Assembly: GCA_022316685.1 (NCBI GenBank)
Contig: JAKJHU010000046.1
Span: forward strand, 4,377,001-4,441,000
DNA from: Progne subis subis
Lineage: Eukaryota; Chordata; Aves; Passeriformes; Hirundinidae
Length of the DNA stretch: 64,000 nt
Direction of reading: 5' to 3'
The notes beneath the pieces are model-generated. The model was not told the DNA's origin. It saw only the letters and a list, made by a program, of their open reading frames with translations, and did not search any database. Made by a program: the position numbers and the translations under genes. How positions within the stretch are numbered: position 1 is the first letter of the stretch; the number at the start of each line of letters is the position of its first letter. Positions 25,128 through 37,700 of the stretch are shown here, in pieces.

Positions 25128-25456
25128 CTATCTAGAGCTGTGTAGGTGGGCATTGAGCATCTCCTTTGCTTTGATGAGTGCTGTTTCAGCTGGTGTTTCT
25201 ACGTGAGGAGGGACTCCTTTCCCTTCCCAAGAGGTGCTGTCTGCAGAGATGACTGATCTGGAGGTGGGGATGACCATGTAGAAGTTGGTTTCATCTACCT
25301 GATATGTCTGTGGGGAATGGCAGCCACCACTGGTCTGCTCCCCAATGATGAGAGCTCTGCCCAGTCTCTTCATTATGGATACAAACTCTTCAGCAGCCTC
25401 AGCTGTCACAGCACTGGTAAGGATTACCAGTCCCTTTTGAGAACCATATCTTTCCC
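25128..25456 (-). CDS. RBP3: RBP3 exon 4: C-terminal part of module 4
   Basis: A 329-nt terminal coding exon beginning with the split Gly codon of GERYGS and ending AHLHSSR, stop TAG at 25128-25130. It contains [13 protein letters not shown] and [11 protein letters not shown], homologous to the [13 protein letters not shown] and [10 protein letters not shown] blocks of module 2. Confidence 0.95.
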
Positions 25457-25652
25457 CTGTAAGACAGAAAAAAACCCCCCATCAGAAATTAATCCATTTC
25501 CAGAGATTTATTTTTATAATAGAGCAAAGAGAAGCCAAGATAGAGGCTTTACTCCCTACCTGCTATTAACAACCCAAGAAGTCTGGAAATTTACTTTGTG
25601 CCTATGATAATATTAAAGTACTTTTAACACTAGCCCAGACTATATGCTGGGG

Positions 25653-25717
<65 letters not shown>

Positions 25718-28700
25718 AAGAAAGAAAGAAAAAAAAAAAAAGGCTGTCTCGCTGTGTGGTGCTCTTGTGCCATCAGTTCATCAGTTTCTGGTCATGAGCT
25801 CCATAATGAGAGAAGCCAGATCATGATTACTACTGTTAGCTCTTCTGTGGCTTTGACTTTTACAGGGGCTCCAGATCTCATCAGAGTAGCAGAATAGATA
25901 GGTGAGAAAAATGACATTTTTAATCATTGCAGCAGGAGCAGTCAAAATGCATCTAGAAGCATCTTCAGTTTCACCCTCATCCCTGCTCTAGAAACATGGC
26001 TGTCATAGAGCTTGGCTGCAACTGTGCAGGCATTATTTCATAAAATTACAATTATAGTGGTTTCCCACAGCTTTTTTATAGTTTGTAAATGGAAGCGATA
26101 CATGGCCTTTGTCCCAAACCCTGCAACAAATACCCCTTTATTATTAGGATTTGAGCCAAGTATCTCATTCTCTTACATAAAACAGCTGACAGGAATAGGA
26201 AGGGCTTTGAACCTTATTTTCAATATATCTGAACATGCTAGATACTTTTTGAGAGTTTTGTTTCTTTGAAAAAGTGACCAGTGGGTAATAACTAGGACTT
26301 GATAACTTGAAAACTAAACTGCTCTAAAAATGTCAATCTATAAGTAAGTAATAGTACAACATATAATTCTCATGCTAAATTCTAGGAGAGGGGCCCAATA
26401 GCATGGTAATTAATTTTCACACCATCTTTGGTCTTCTCATTTCACTATAAACATAATAGCCATTAGAAGACTCTTTTCTCAGTAGATATATATAATACAG
26501 GACCAGATCCAGCTCCTTTGAAGTTAATGAGTCTGCCTGTTCTCTTTGATGGGAACTGGAATGTGTCCACAGAAATCATATCCCTAAGCACAACCCACCT
26601 CTGACTGCCTGGGAAAATAGATGGACCCTGCAGACTGGGACAGAGTTTAACCATTTCAGCATGATCCAGGACAACAACTGCAGACATCAACTTTTTTGCT
26701 ACTGTCTTAAGCTAAGAGGGGAAAATAATGAAACTCCATGTTTAAGGCTTCTTAGCAGTCTAACTGCAGTTTATGAACACTGAAGAGCTCTGTTTTTTCG
26801 TGTTGCAGCATCCTTTCAACTTCCACACACTGGGGAAGGATATGTGTGGGGGGTGTGTGACACATTGCCAAATGATTCAAACTCACCCAGATGTACAAAA
26901 TTTAGCGGTTTTCTTTCTCTTTTCTGGAAGAACTGGGGTATTATGGTGTTTTCATCTACTGATACAGAGGATTACACAGGTAGGTAGTAGGGAACTAAAA
27001 ACTGTATTGAGTGTATAGGAGTGTTGGAAGAGATGTTATTAGAGGTCTAGGCAACACTGGATTCATTTTTAATTTTGGCAGCTTTTAAAAGCAACAAGTT
27101 ACAGCTGCTGTACACAGCAGTTGGCTAAACTGGGGACCAATTTACAGATGTCTGTGCCTAACATACCCCATTTCTAGGATTGATAAACTATTATTTGTAG
27201 ATGGCATTGAGTGAATGGCTGAAATGCACATTTTTTTTTCTACATTCTCTACACAGCTTGAGCTGATCATGGCAGGTTACAGGATTTAATGGCTCACTTT
27301 AAAATGACAAGGAGAGAAATATCTGAAATGAAATCTGAAAAGCTACTTTGAAAAATTGTCATTTACCTTTGAGCTGTGGCTGGGTCCATATCTCCTTTAC
27401 TGTGTCACTGGGTCTGTCATAAACTTTGTCCAAGAGAATTGGGTGTCCTTCATCAAAGAAATATGAGCATAGGATTGCTATAGGTGTAGTGGAGCCTCCA
27501 ATATTGTACCTTTTCAAAAATTAAAAATATTAAGGAATCAATTGAAAATTTGCATCAGCCAGCTAATCTCCCTTTCAAGTATCGTTCCTTAATATCAGTC
27601 CCGAAAAGGCTTATGGCTACATTTTCTTCTGTTTACATTCATTCTCCCCTATCAGCATTTGCACGTCCATCCGATAAACAAAATCATGTCTAAGAGTGTT
27701 GGACTGTGGTGCCCACAACTAACTTCAAAAGCAAACACAAAACTTAAAAGTCTATTTTTTTTTCTTGATGTTACCAAGAAAAAAAGAGAAAGTAAATAAA
27801 GACTCTGAATCTACAGAGAAACATCAGATTCTTATTCTCCTCTGTGTGACCCATTCTGTTCCTAATGTAGCCAGCAAGGAGTGAACACCTAAAACGTAAT
27901 ATATCAAAGTAGATTCCAATTAAAGCAATGTATGTTTGTAGAACTGTTGTGTTATTTTTTGCTAGACAAAATGAGAAAACTTATTTGTTTAAATGAGGTA
28001 ATTTTTTGGTGCCTAAAGATTGTTTTATTTGCTTCATTTAGCACAGTCATAATTGAAAACTTTGGTTGCAGTTTAATTCCACAGCAGTCTCTGAAGAATA
28101 ATTTTACTGAAGAGCCTGTCATTGGAGAACCCCTGCTAGGAATACATACAATTAACTTGTAAAATATTTTTGCTTTTCACTTTTCACTAATACTTTTCAC
28201 TAATACTTTTCACATACAGCTCTAGAAATGTTTGTACTTTACTTACTGATAGTGAGGATTCAGTACTTTCCTGTAGGTGATTTTAGGAATACCTAGCACA
28301 GGAATTCCAGCAAAAACCTGCTGGAATATGAGTTTATTCCTTTCAATCTATGGCCAAGATTTTTCACCTCCAGAAAAGGATCCGACAATCCAGGAGGCCT
28401 CTGTTCTGAAGAATGAAGCTACGTCTTTATTCTTCAGCATTTGGGAGCTGTATGATGGACCCTGTGACTGGCTAGAAGTTAAATAACCATCTCCAGCATG
28501 TCCCTGATAGTGCTGTGCTGCCAGGAGGTGCTGGTGCTGCTGCTGCACAGCTCAGCCCAGCAGAGCCCAGGTTCCCAGAGGCGCCATCACGACTGAAGTT
28601 AGTGGCAGGCAAGGAAATGTTGGAATGCTATTCCTGGGACTCTCTTGCAGACAGTGAAACTGCAGTAACTTTAGTCAGTAATAATGACTGAGCAGTTGCC

Positions 28701-31700
28701 AGAGTTTTAACTTAACTTTTAGATGCTAGTACTCCTTCTTACAGATGTCTTATGCGATTTTAGGGAGACATTTTAATTTATCGGTGTCTCCTATCAATGC
28801 TGTGACGGTTAAAAATATGAAGTTCATGAGTGGCACAGCTGTTCTATGAAGGGGAACTATTAAGGTGAGAGACATTATGAATTATGATCAATGCCATGCA
28901 AAATTGAAATTATCCAAATATGAAGTTCATGAGTGGCCCAGCTGTTCAGGGAGGAAAACTTGTAAAATGAGAAACATTATTCATTATGGTTAATCCCATG
29001 CAAAATTTAAATCATCAGTCTTAAAATTATAAGTTTGGCTAACAGGGAATTTAAAAAGATTTGTTTGGGGTTCTCTTTTATATGCCTTCAGAGACTGAGT
29101 CTTTTATGTGCACTGAAAGGACTGAAAACACATTAAGTTTTTAAAAAATAAACCAAAACCAAACAACACATTAAAAGAGCTATAATGATACCATTTGGTA
29201 CCTGAGAGTTGATTTCATCTTTGCTGTTTCAGCGCATCTAGCCCTGAAGTTTTTAGTTTGGGAGGAAACTGGAGCAAGAAAGAGGAAAGTTCCAATCCTG
29301 TCTCAAGTCTACTGGAAGATGGTGGTGCTTTTGCTGAATTGAAATTCAGTCATGGGTGTGTTATGTTGGTTGCTGCCCTGCCTCTTCTGCGAGCTAGTGG
29401 GAGCTCTGCCTCTGCTCTCATCACTGTGCTCAACTTTTCCTCCCTATGCTGAAAATCCCACAAGAATATGAAGATTACCAAATATTAAGAGCCCTGTTAT
29501 AACAATAGATGCAAATGGTTCTAAGATTAAAACCAAGTACTTACAAAGTAGGGTTTTTTTTTTTTTTTTCCTTTGGTTTATATTTATAATGTTCTGGGCT
29601 CACACACATTAGCTCTGGACTACAAGGGAATTGCTTCCCTAAATATTGTGTAGGAAATGTACTTTTTATATTAATCTGCTTTGGTAGCTGGTGACAAATG
29701 GATTACATCTTACGGCTGATAGGATTTGGAACACTGTTGACACACTGGAGTGTCCAACAGAACTCTAAGCAGAGAGCAGGTGTATGATGCTGCAGCTTGG
29801 TGCAGCAGGGCCCAGGAGTGCTACAGTACCTCTAAGTACCTCTGTGCCCTGCGCACAGGGAATGTTCTGTACAGATCTGATTTCCAAGAATTATTCAGCA
29901 CTGCAGGTATGGCAAATTACATGTTGTAACACAGCCTTAAACACGGTCTGCCTTTTTGACTGTTGCATCTTGGCCACTACATGAAGTAAAAGATTTATTT
30001 ATATATATGTGTGGGACATGGAGAGTTAGATTAGAAAGAAATTAGAGAAATAAAACACATGCAGCATCCAGAATTGCATTCTGCAAACTATTCCCTAAAT
30101 TTGCCTATTTAGTTCTAAACATCTCAAGTGATGATACAATTTATCTTGAGATATACTTCCAGACTGTTATTATTTTCCTTGACTGTTTTCCTTTTCTCAT
30201 TTAATCCTAGCAATGTTAGCCTGTAAACAGGACAGCAAGCCATGTAAAACTAATTCACTGTTACAAATAAAATGCTGTTTTGAAAGAGCTTTGGTTATTT
30301 GCCATTCAAAGGTTTACCTCATGTCTATGATTAATGCATCTGTGTGAACAATTTTCTTCCAAACATGCTCTATCATTAGGTCGGACACCTGGGTTAGAAG
30401 TTCACTGTCTCCAAACATATCAAATCTCAGATAGCCGATGTTGTTTTCAAATACATTTGTGTGGAATGAAAATTTAATCAAATCTTCAAATACTTCTGGC
30501 GGAGGGATCTGAAAGAGTACGGAAAAGCAGAACAAATCATTTGCTGGCACTGGTAGCTTGACACAAAATTATGTGGGTCATGTTTAATCCAGGTGGGACA
30601 TGTGTGAGGAATGTGACCAAGTCTGAAAAACAGTACTAAATTTTGCAATATTTTTGCTCACTTAACATAGGTTATCATTGCCTGATGCATTTTTTGCACA
30701 ATATAAGGTGCCTCAATAACACGGCTGGAGTCCGGATCAGGCACCCAGAGCTCAGTTTATTTTTCAAAAATACAAGAATTTCCTTGAGGCAAAGAGGCTA
30801 CAAGAACAATCCCAGCGTGCAGCACAGATCCCTGTCCCAGGCCTGCCGCCCAAGCCCACATGTTGCTGTTATGAGTTGCTTCTAGACAGAGCACCTAGGA
30901 CTTTCATAATCTCTTGATTGGCTTCATCGGACAAACAGCTGCTGGCTGCAGGTGCGAGTGTCCCCAGCCTCTCTTCATGACCCAGTCCCTGTGACAGTGA
31001 GGAACCTGATGTGTTGGGCATGTGCTAGGATACTCGTGAAGAAGATATGCTAAATCTCTTATATGGTGGCCATGTGCCTGGAGCCTCACGTGTTAGGTTG
31101 TGATTTATTTAATTTTGCTTAGCTTATGGTATTAAACAGCAGACTTTTTTAGTAGCAATGTATAGCCAAATAATAAAGTTATCCTAGTAACCCCTGTATG
31201 CACTGGGACGTAGCCAGCTCATATTGCCAAATTTCTATTTTGTATGCAGTATCTGAAAATGGAATAGTCTCTTTCAGCCTGAGATAAGTATTTAGAATAC
31301 ATACAACTTATATGACTTCAGCCATTTAGTCTTTTCTCCTCAGGGTTGCTGTGAAAATGGTGTTTTACTGTTTTTTTTAAATCAGTTGCCCTCTGCCATA
31401 GCTCATCTCCAGACAATCCATGCTTTTACACTCAAAAGAACAAGGAGTCAGCAGTGAGCCATGTGCTAGAGGCGCTCTTACAGTCTACAACATGCCACAG
31501 AATTGAGCAGGCACTTGGGCTTTCTGCAGCTACAGAGAAGTCAAGCAATCTCCTGACCTCTATATTGTGCTCTGGTCTGGAGCTGTGCTCCTGCCAAAAG
31601 TAGGTTTGCTACAGCAGAAAGGTTTTTTCCAAAGTGTGTGAATGAAGCAGTGTTTGACACAGATTGAGGTTACCTAGGAGAAAATTACCCACCATATGAC

Positions 31701-34700
31701 ACTTCATCATTCATTCCCCGGTGTATGCCAAAATTACCAACATTTCAATTATTAATTTAAACGCCCTGTTGGCCAGTTGTTTTTGACCTGATGTTAAAAG
31801 CAAACTCTTCTGTACCCTTCTTTATCACTGTACCTTGTGAAAATAACCATTTTCTGGACTGTAAACACATTAGTCCAGCACTGCTGAGTTTGTCATTTCC
31901 AATCCACTTCCCACTGACAGCAATGCTACTTGATCTGCCCACAGTAATTTGATAAACAAATCACAGTTTTGAAAAAATATATCCAGCATACATTGATTGT
32001 TCTGACAGAACTTATGTCTACTTCAGAGATATTGGTCCCCCCAGGAGGAAAATAAAAACATCCCCCATTACTAACATCTAAAAATAAACTGTGTTACTCT
32101 CAGCCACTTACTAATGATACTTTAACTGAACACACAAATGTCTGATCTCTGTCTCCAGTGTTAACTGCTAAATGCATACCCATAAACATATTAAGAATAA
32201 TAACTGTCTGATAATTTTTTTCTTGACTTGTTCTGTTATTGTAATGCATCATATTTTTGTTCCCTGAGGACTTCAGTTTTGCTAACTCTTGAAAATTCAT
32301 CATAAATTTCAAGATGGGCAGGTTGCTTTTAAAGCCCCCGGTCTCATGGGGTGAAATAAATGTGCAATGATCTAAATGAAAGCTCTTCATGGCTGCAGGA
32401 CAAGGTATGAAAATATATCTATTCTAAAAGTTCTAAGACCAGGAATCAGATGAAAAGCACTTAGAATGTAATTTTGGGGTGCCAGAGAAAGTGTCTGAAC
32501 CTTTCAGCAAAAGAGGTGAGGAGCCTGTGACTGACATTAGAGAGTTACTGTCCTGCAAAACTGCAGGTTCATGACATGGGCACGTGGGCCATGTGCTGTG
32601 GGTACCTAAGGAGGTAAGTCACGCTTCAGGAAGCAACCACATGCTGTCCTTTGGGAGGCAGGGCTCTGTCTGCTGGCCAAGGACAAACTGGGACAGGATG
32701 CAGCTGAAAGTAAGGTCTGCTCCTCAGTCAGACAATGTTTACATACAAATGGCTTGCTGTTAAATATAAACCCTCAGGTGCACACTATAAGCAATGTGGC
32801 TACACTAAAGGACCTCCAAGCTAACTGCACTTTAAGCCAAGGAAAAAGGTTTTTTCATTAACTATATAGGGTCTGCAGTCCTATTCTGCAGACTCCTTCT
32901 GCAGGTGAGTGGCCTAGGTAAAACACATGATGTCACACAAAATAGGACCTTAGAATGCTGCCCTGGGACTTGTGCATGGAGTTTGATCCCTGATTCTGTT
33001 ATTGACAAACTCCAGTCATGGGCAAAACACTTTTCTAAATTTGCCACTCTTCCTTCTGTTCTCTCCCTTCATCTCTCCCTTAAGTTGTTTTGTCTGTTTT
33101 GATGGATCCTGTTCTTTCTTTTTTGTGCTGACCATTGTAAGAGAACTGATTTCCATTAAGGTTGCTAGTGCTGTCAACTGATGGCTATTAAAATTTTATC
33201 AGTTTTGCAATACCATTGTAAATGCTGAGATTAGTTTAAGAACCATGAGATCTTGAGGGCTGAGTGGCAGGGTTGCACTTTTCTTGGAACATTTGTGTTC
33301 CTTCTGTACCCTCACAGGCTGGAATGGAACTGTTCATCCTAGTAGGGCCCCCAGCTCAAGGATTGAGCCAGATCAGTTGTAGCCCTGACAGCTCATTCTC
33401 ACTTGCTCTTGACAACACATATTTTACTGGGTGATTTCCAAGCAATCCACCCTAGTACGTCACCAGCCTTACTATTAAGAAAGATGTTTTTAAGATCTAG
33501 TGTAAACAGTTGAAGTCCACTACTTTGTACTGTTTAAGTGCGTTACTTCTTGGCCTATTTACTATGGACAAGGGAAGAGATTATTCTTTTCATATTTGAA
33601 ACAGTCTCTTACGTATCTGAAGACTGTTTTTATGTCTCCTCTCAGTTTTCTTCTCTCTGGGATAAACAACTCAAATACTTTAAACTTTTTGAAGGCTACT
33701 TTTATACAGTATTCTCTTCTCCCCTGTCCCTCTTTTCTGCTGTCTTCATCCTTGAGCCACATCTTTGCAGAAAACCATTGCCCAAGACTGTGCATTTTAT
33801 ACTCTAGATGAATTTTCTTTAGAGTTATATGTAGCAGAAGATTTCATGCTTTCCTGATTATATTCTTCCTTATCCATTCCAATTCAATGATGATGAGTAT
33901 TTACTGCAACAGCTTGACCCTACTGACTTGTGCTCAACTTATGAACTCTGAAGAACCCATTAACATTTTTACAGGACTCCCCCATAACAAGCTACTTTCC
34001 TCCTAGAGTTGTGCAGTGAACTATTATCACCCTCGAAACAAGCAAGCAAAAATTGCAAAATGTGAAGAGCCAATGAGAGTTAAACATGAGACATTTTTCT
34101 CGTGCGTAAACTTGCATTGTACCACTGAATTTACTGTGGTTATGTTGATATAAATCAACACCATAGGGGCCTACAACAATTGTTTTTCCACCTGTTAGCA
34201 ATAGATGTAGCAATTTAATTATTTATCTTGACACTTGGAGGCTGAACATTTTGATTTCCCTCATTAATGAAGGGATATAAGCAAGCTGTACTTCTTCTGG
34301 TGAAACAGTCTCTAACAATTGCCTCCTTCAGCAGTACATAACTCTCCTATATATACATATTATTCATCTGGAAACAGAAAGGCTTGAAATGCAGGAACAA
34401 TTTCTCTTTATAAAGGATTAGTTTTTCCTTTTATTCTGGTCATTATTTTCAGCTGTTTGTCTAAACCGTCACTACAAAAAATCTTTTAGGTGTAAAGACT
34501 GCATTAGAAGTATTTGGTCATTAAGAAGGGGCCAAAATAATCACTCAGGGAGACCCCTTGTCACTTAAAATGTGCATAATATGCCAAAATCAGGCAGTTC
34601 TTCTGTAGGTGGACAGTCACAAACACAAATGTTTCAGTTTGTAGAGGAAGATTTGACTGGAGAGGGAGAGAGAGGAGAATAAGAAGCAGGGATAATTAAA

Positions 34701-37700
34701 CTGCAGGTCAGCAAGTTTACAGAGCTCTGCCTCATAAGCAAAATGTTATTTTCTTGATCACAAAAAATATCAACAAAATTTGGCTCAAGGAAGTCTGACT
34801 TCGGAAAGTGACATTTATGCAGCTGACAAGACTGACTAGCAGTGACCTTGCTGCTGCTTAGAGGAGACACATTAATTCCCCTGTACAATGCTTCAGCAGC
34901 TATTCTGGTGCAGCAGATACAAAGTTCTGCATGCATTTCACTTGTCTGTCTCCTATGTTCCATCCCATCCTTCCTGTAGTTATTCATAATCACTTTCAGT
35001 TAATTGTGTTGCATCTGCTTCACCATCAAGGTCATTAACAGTAAAATTCTACTGTCAAGGGAGAGGGTGGTTTGGAGGTAGGTAGCACAAGAGAAAAACT
35101 TGCTCTTAGGTTTTTAAAGAATAAATGTGATATAGATCAAGAGAGGCACTATGTCTATGTATCAGGCTGCTGATTTTTTTTTTTTTTTTTAATTTACAAA
35201 TGCAGCTAGTGTTTGTATATGTCAACATATATGCATCACTGTACTCTAAAGGTATTTGCCCTCTGGGGAATACTGAAATGTTCCACGGAAAGCATCTCAC
35301 TTATGGCAGCAAAAGCAAAACAGGAGACGAAGGTACTCTTGCTGCCCAGGGCTCTGTGGAATGGGTGAAATTTCTTTTACCTCCATCTCAAGGAAAATCC
35401 TTAAATGACTTCAGTGACTTCATTAACATCTTAATGCTCTCTTGTCTGATTCCTGATTTTCTCCAGCAATATAAGGGAATGCTTCTGCCTCTGGAAACCA
35501 TATTAATCTCATAAGAGATGTGTTTCTCTGCTCTTTATACATTATTTCACCTTGGAGAAATCTCACATTTGTCCTGATTTTATCCACACTCATGTGATTT
35601 GCTTTTCATGGATGTGTCCCTGACCTTTTCCAATAATTTCACTTGACAAAGAACTATGGTAAAACAGAGGCATTGAATAATATAATGACATTTCTTTACT
35701 AGCACTATCAGGATCAGAATTTTATGTCATGTGACAAATAAGATACTTGTCCTCTGTTCTGTTCTCGACATTTAAGGTCTGGATAAAGTAAGATCTGCGC
35801 AACTAAAAACCACCAACAATATTCATTAACAGGCTTCAGTGAACACAGTGACTAACTTGCAAGATTTTTCCATTCTGTAGAATAGAGAGAAATTATGATG
35901 TGTCACTACTGGTATGTTGATTATAATTGAGCATGGAACTCTGTCAGAAGCATTGAAATATCTTTAGAGTGAAGTTTTCTACACTCAACCAATTTAGGAG
36001 GGAAAGTGCTGGAATATAAAACTCCTTTAATTAATTATTTCCATTTAATCATAGAGTCAAGAATGGGGTTAACATCTCTTGGTTAACAAACTTGGGAAAA
36101 AAAAAAAAATATCCACCCCTGGCAATGCTTAGACTTTGTCCTTGGCCCTAGTATTTCTGATAATACCACAAAGGTCATGACCACTTTAAATCATGCATGC
36201 CAAAAATTTCAGAGTGTGGAAGTCCACAGATTTCCTCCCCCAGGAAACATTTAATAGTTACCTGACACTTGGTCTACTCTGGTTCATTGCAAAGCAAATG
36301 CATTCTCTTCAAAAGGTAATTTTATGAGTCCCTGGAGAAAATAAGTCTCTGATAGTCATGCTAGTGCAGTAGCCAGAAAGTAGCTAACTCCATCCAAGAA
36401 AGGGATCAGGTTATCCTAACCCTCTATTTAATTTGAAGATGGAATTTTAACAAGTGCTCCTGGGAGCTCCCTCCAGCACAACAATGAACAAGAAAGATTG
36501 CCAAGGCAGACCAGTGTATAAACACTTGGGCTCAGAACAAAGCACAGACTGTTATGCAAACCACACAGCAAGGGCAAAAGTAGATTATTAAAAATCAATT
36601 TCTCCCTGGGGTCTCCTAACTTCCACCCAGATACTTCTTCCAAAGTATTTCTAGGTCACTGGAAAACTGTCTGATGCTGAGCATGAGATACAAATAGAAC
36701 GACTTTCCCCTGCCACTACCAAAGGAGTTGCAGATTATTCTGGTGTAATAGATGTCAACTGCTACAATTTTATATAGAAAAGTCCATCAAAGAGCACATG
36801 GCTGCATGTTTAGTGAGTTATATGCATTTATTCTAGTCCAACTAAACTTCCCTCAAATTACAAGCAGGGTTTGAAACCATAGGGTTTCTGAATTATTTAC
36901 AGCTGGAAAAGTTGCAGCATTGAAAGAGGAGGGATAACAGAAACAATGAGGTATCTTTCCTCTAATCCTGAAGCCCTGCACTTTTGCTTATGGCATATGG
37001 CAACTGAGAATCACAGCTTGAAGGTCGTTTCCAAAATCTATATATCCAGAATTACCATCTAATTCCACAAGCTACTATCCTAAGTGTCAGAGACAGCTCA
37101 ACCCATGAAACCTACTCAGATATTGGCTTCTCCTCTAGGTACAGGTAAATCAGGGTGGGTTTATGGTATGGGGTAGAAAAAAGATAAGGTGTCTGACTTA
37201 ATGCTCCCATTCCAGCTAGCATGTCTATAGCTGACTACGAGAGTACTGTACCTGTTTTGGCATGATCCCTGGGATGCTGTCCTTGGCATGTTCAGGGATG
37301 TAGAGTAATTTCAGGTGTTCATCATCAGAAAGACCTTGTAAGATGGCAGTAACTTTCCGGGCAAGTTCTTCTTCTGTATGGATCCTTTTATAATTGTCTT
37401 TGTTGATGGTCTTTGTGAGGTTGGATGCTATAACACTTCCAGTGTCCACAAAGGCATAATTATCTGCCACAAGTTTGCTCACAGTTTGCAGTATCTGTGG
37501 CACCTGGGCACGCAGATTGGCAATGTGCTGAGCTACAGCCATGGCTTCACTGGCCTGGACGGCGATGTGTGGCTCCACCCCAGACACACTCCATACTTTT
37601 CCAGTGACTGGGCTGAGCACCACTTGGCTGGGGATGGAGGCATATAGAGAACTGTTACCAACACGATAAATGCCCACTGAGAGGGATCCACCAACTGTGG

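Larger units (their letters stand above)
27510..30317 (-). other. RBP3: RBP3 intron 2, 2,808 bp
   Basis: Phase-2 intron with GTAAAC donor and TTTTTGAAAAG acceptor. The acceptor's pyrimidine tract is weak. The intron contains a 103-bp tandem duplication and a 13-bp repeat. Confidence 0.85.

Noticed and set aside
25644..25826. Frame beginning with a poly-lysine run
   Set aside because: It is an artefact of the poly-A tract in RBP3 intron 3.
25128..30550. A second, truncated RBP3-like gene or pseudogene separate from the 37-40 kb exon
   Set aside because: The three pieces join in matching phases (0, 2, 1) with GT-AG junctions to the large exon and complete module 4, so they are exons 2-4 of one gene.
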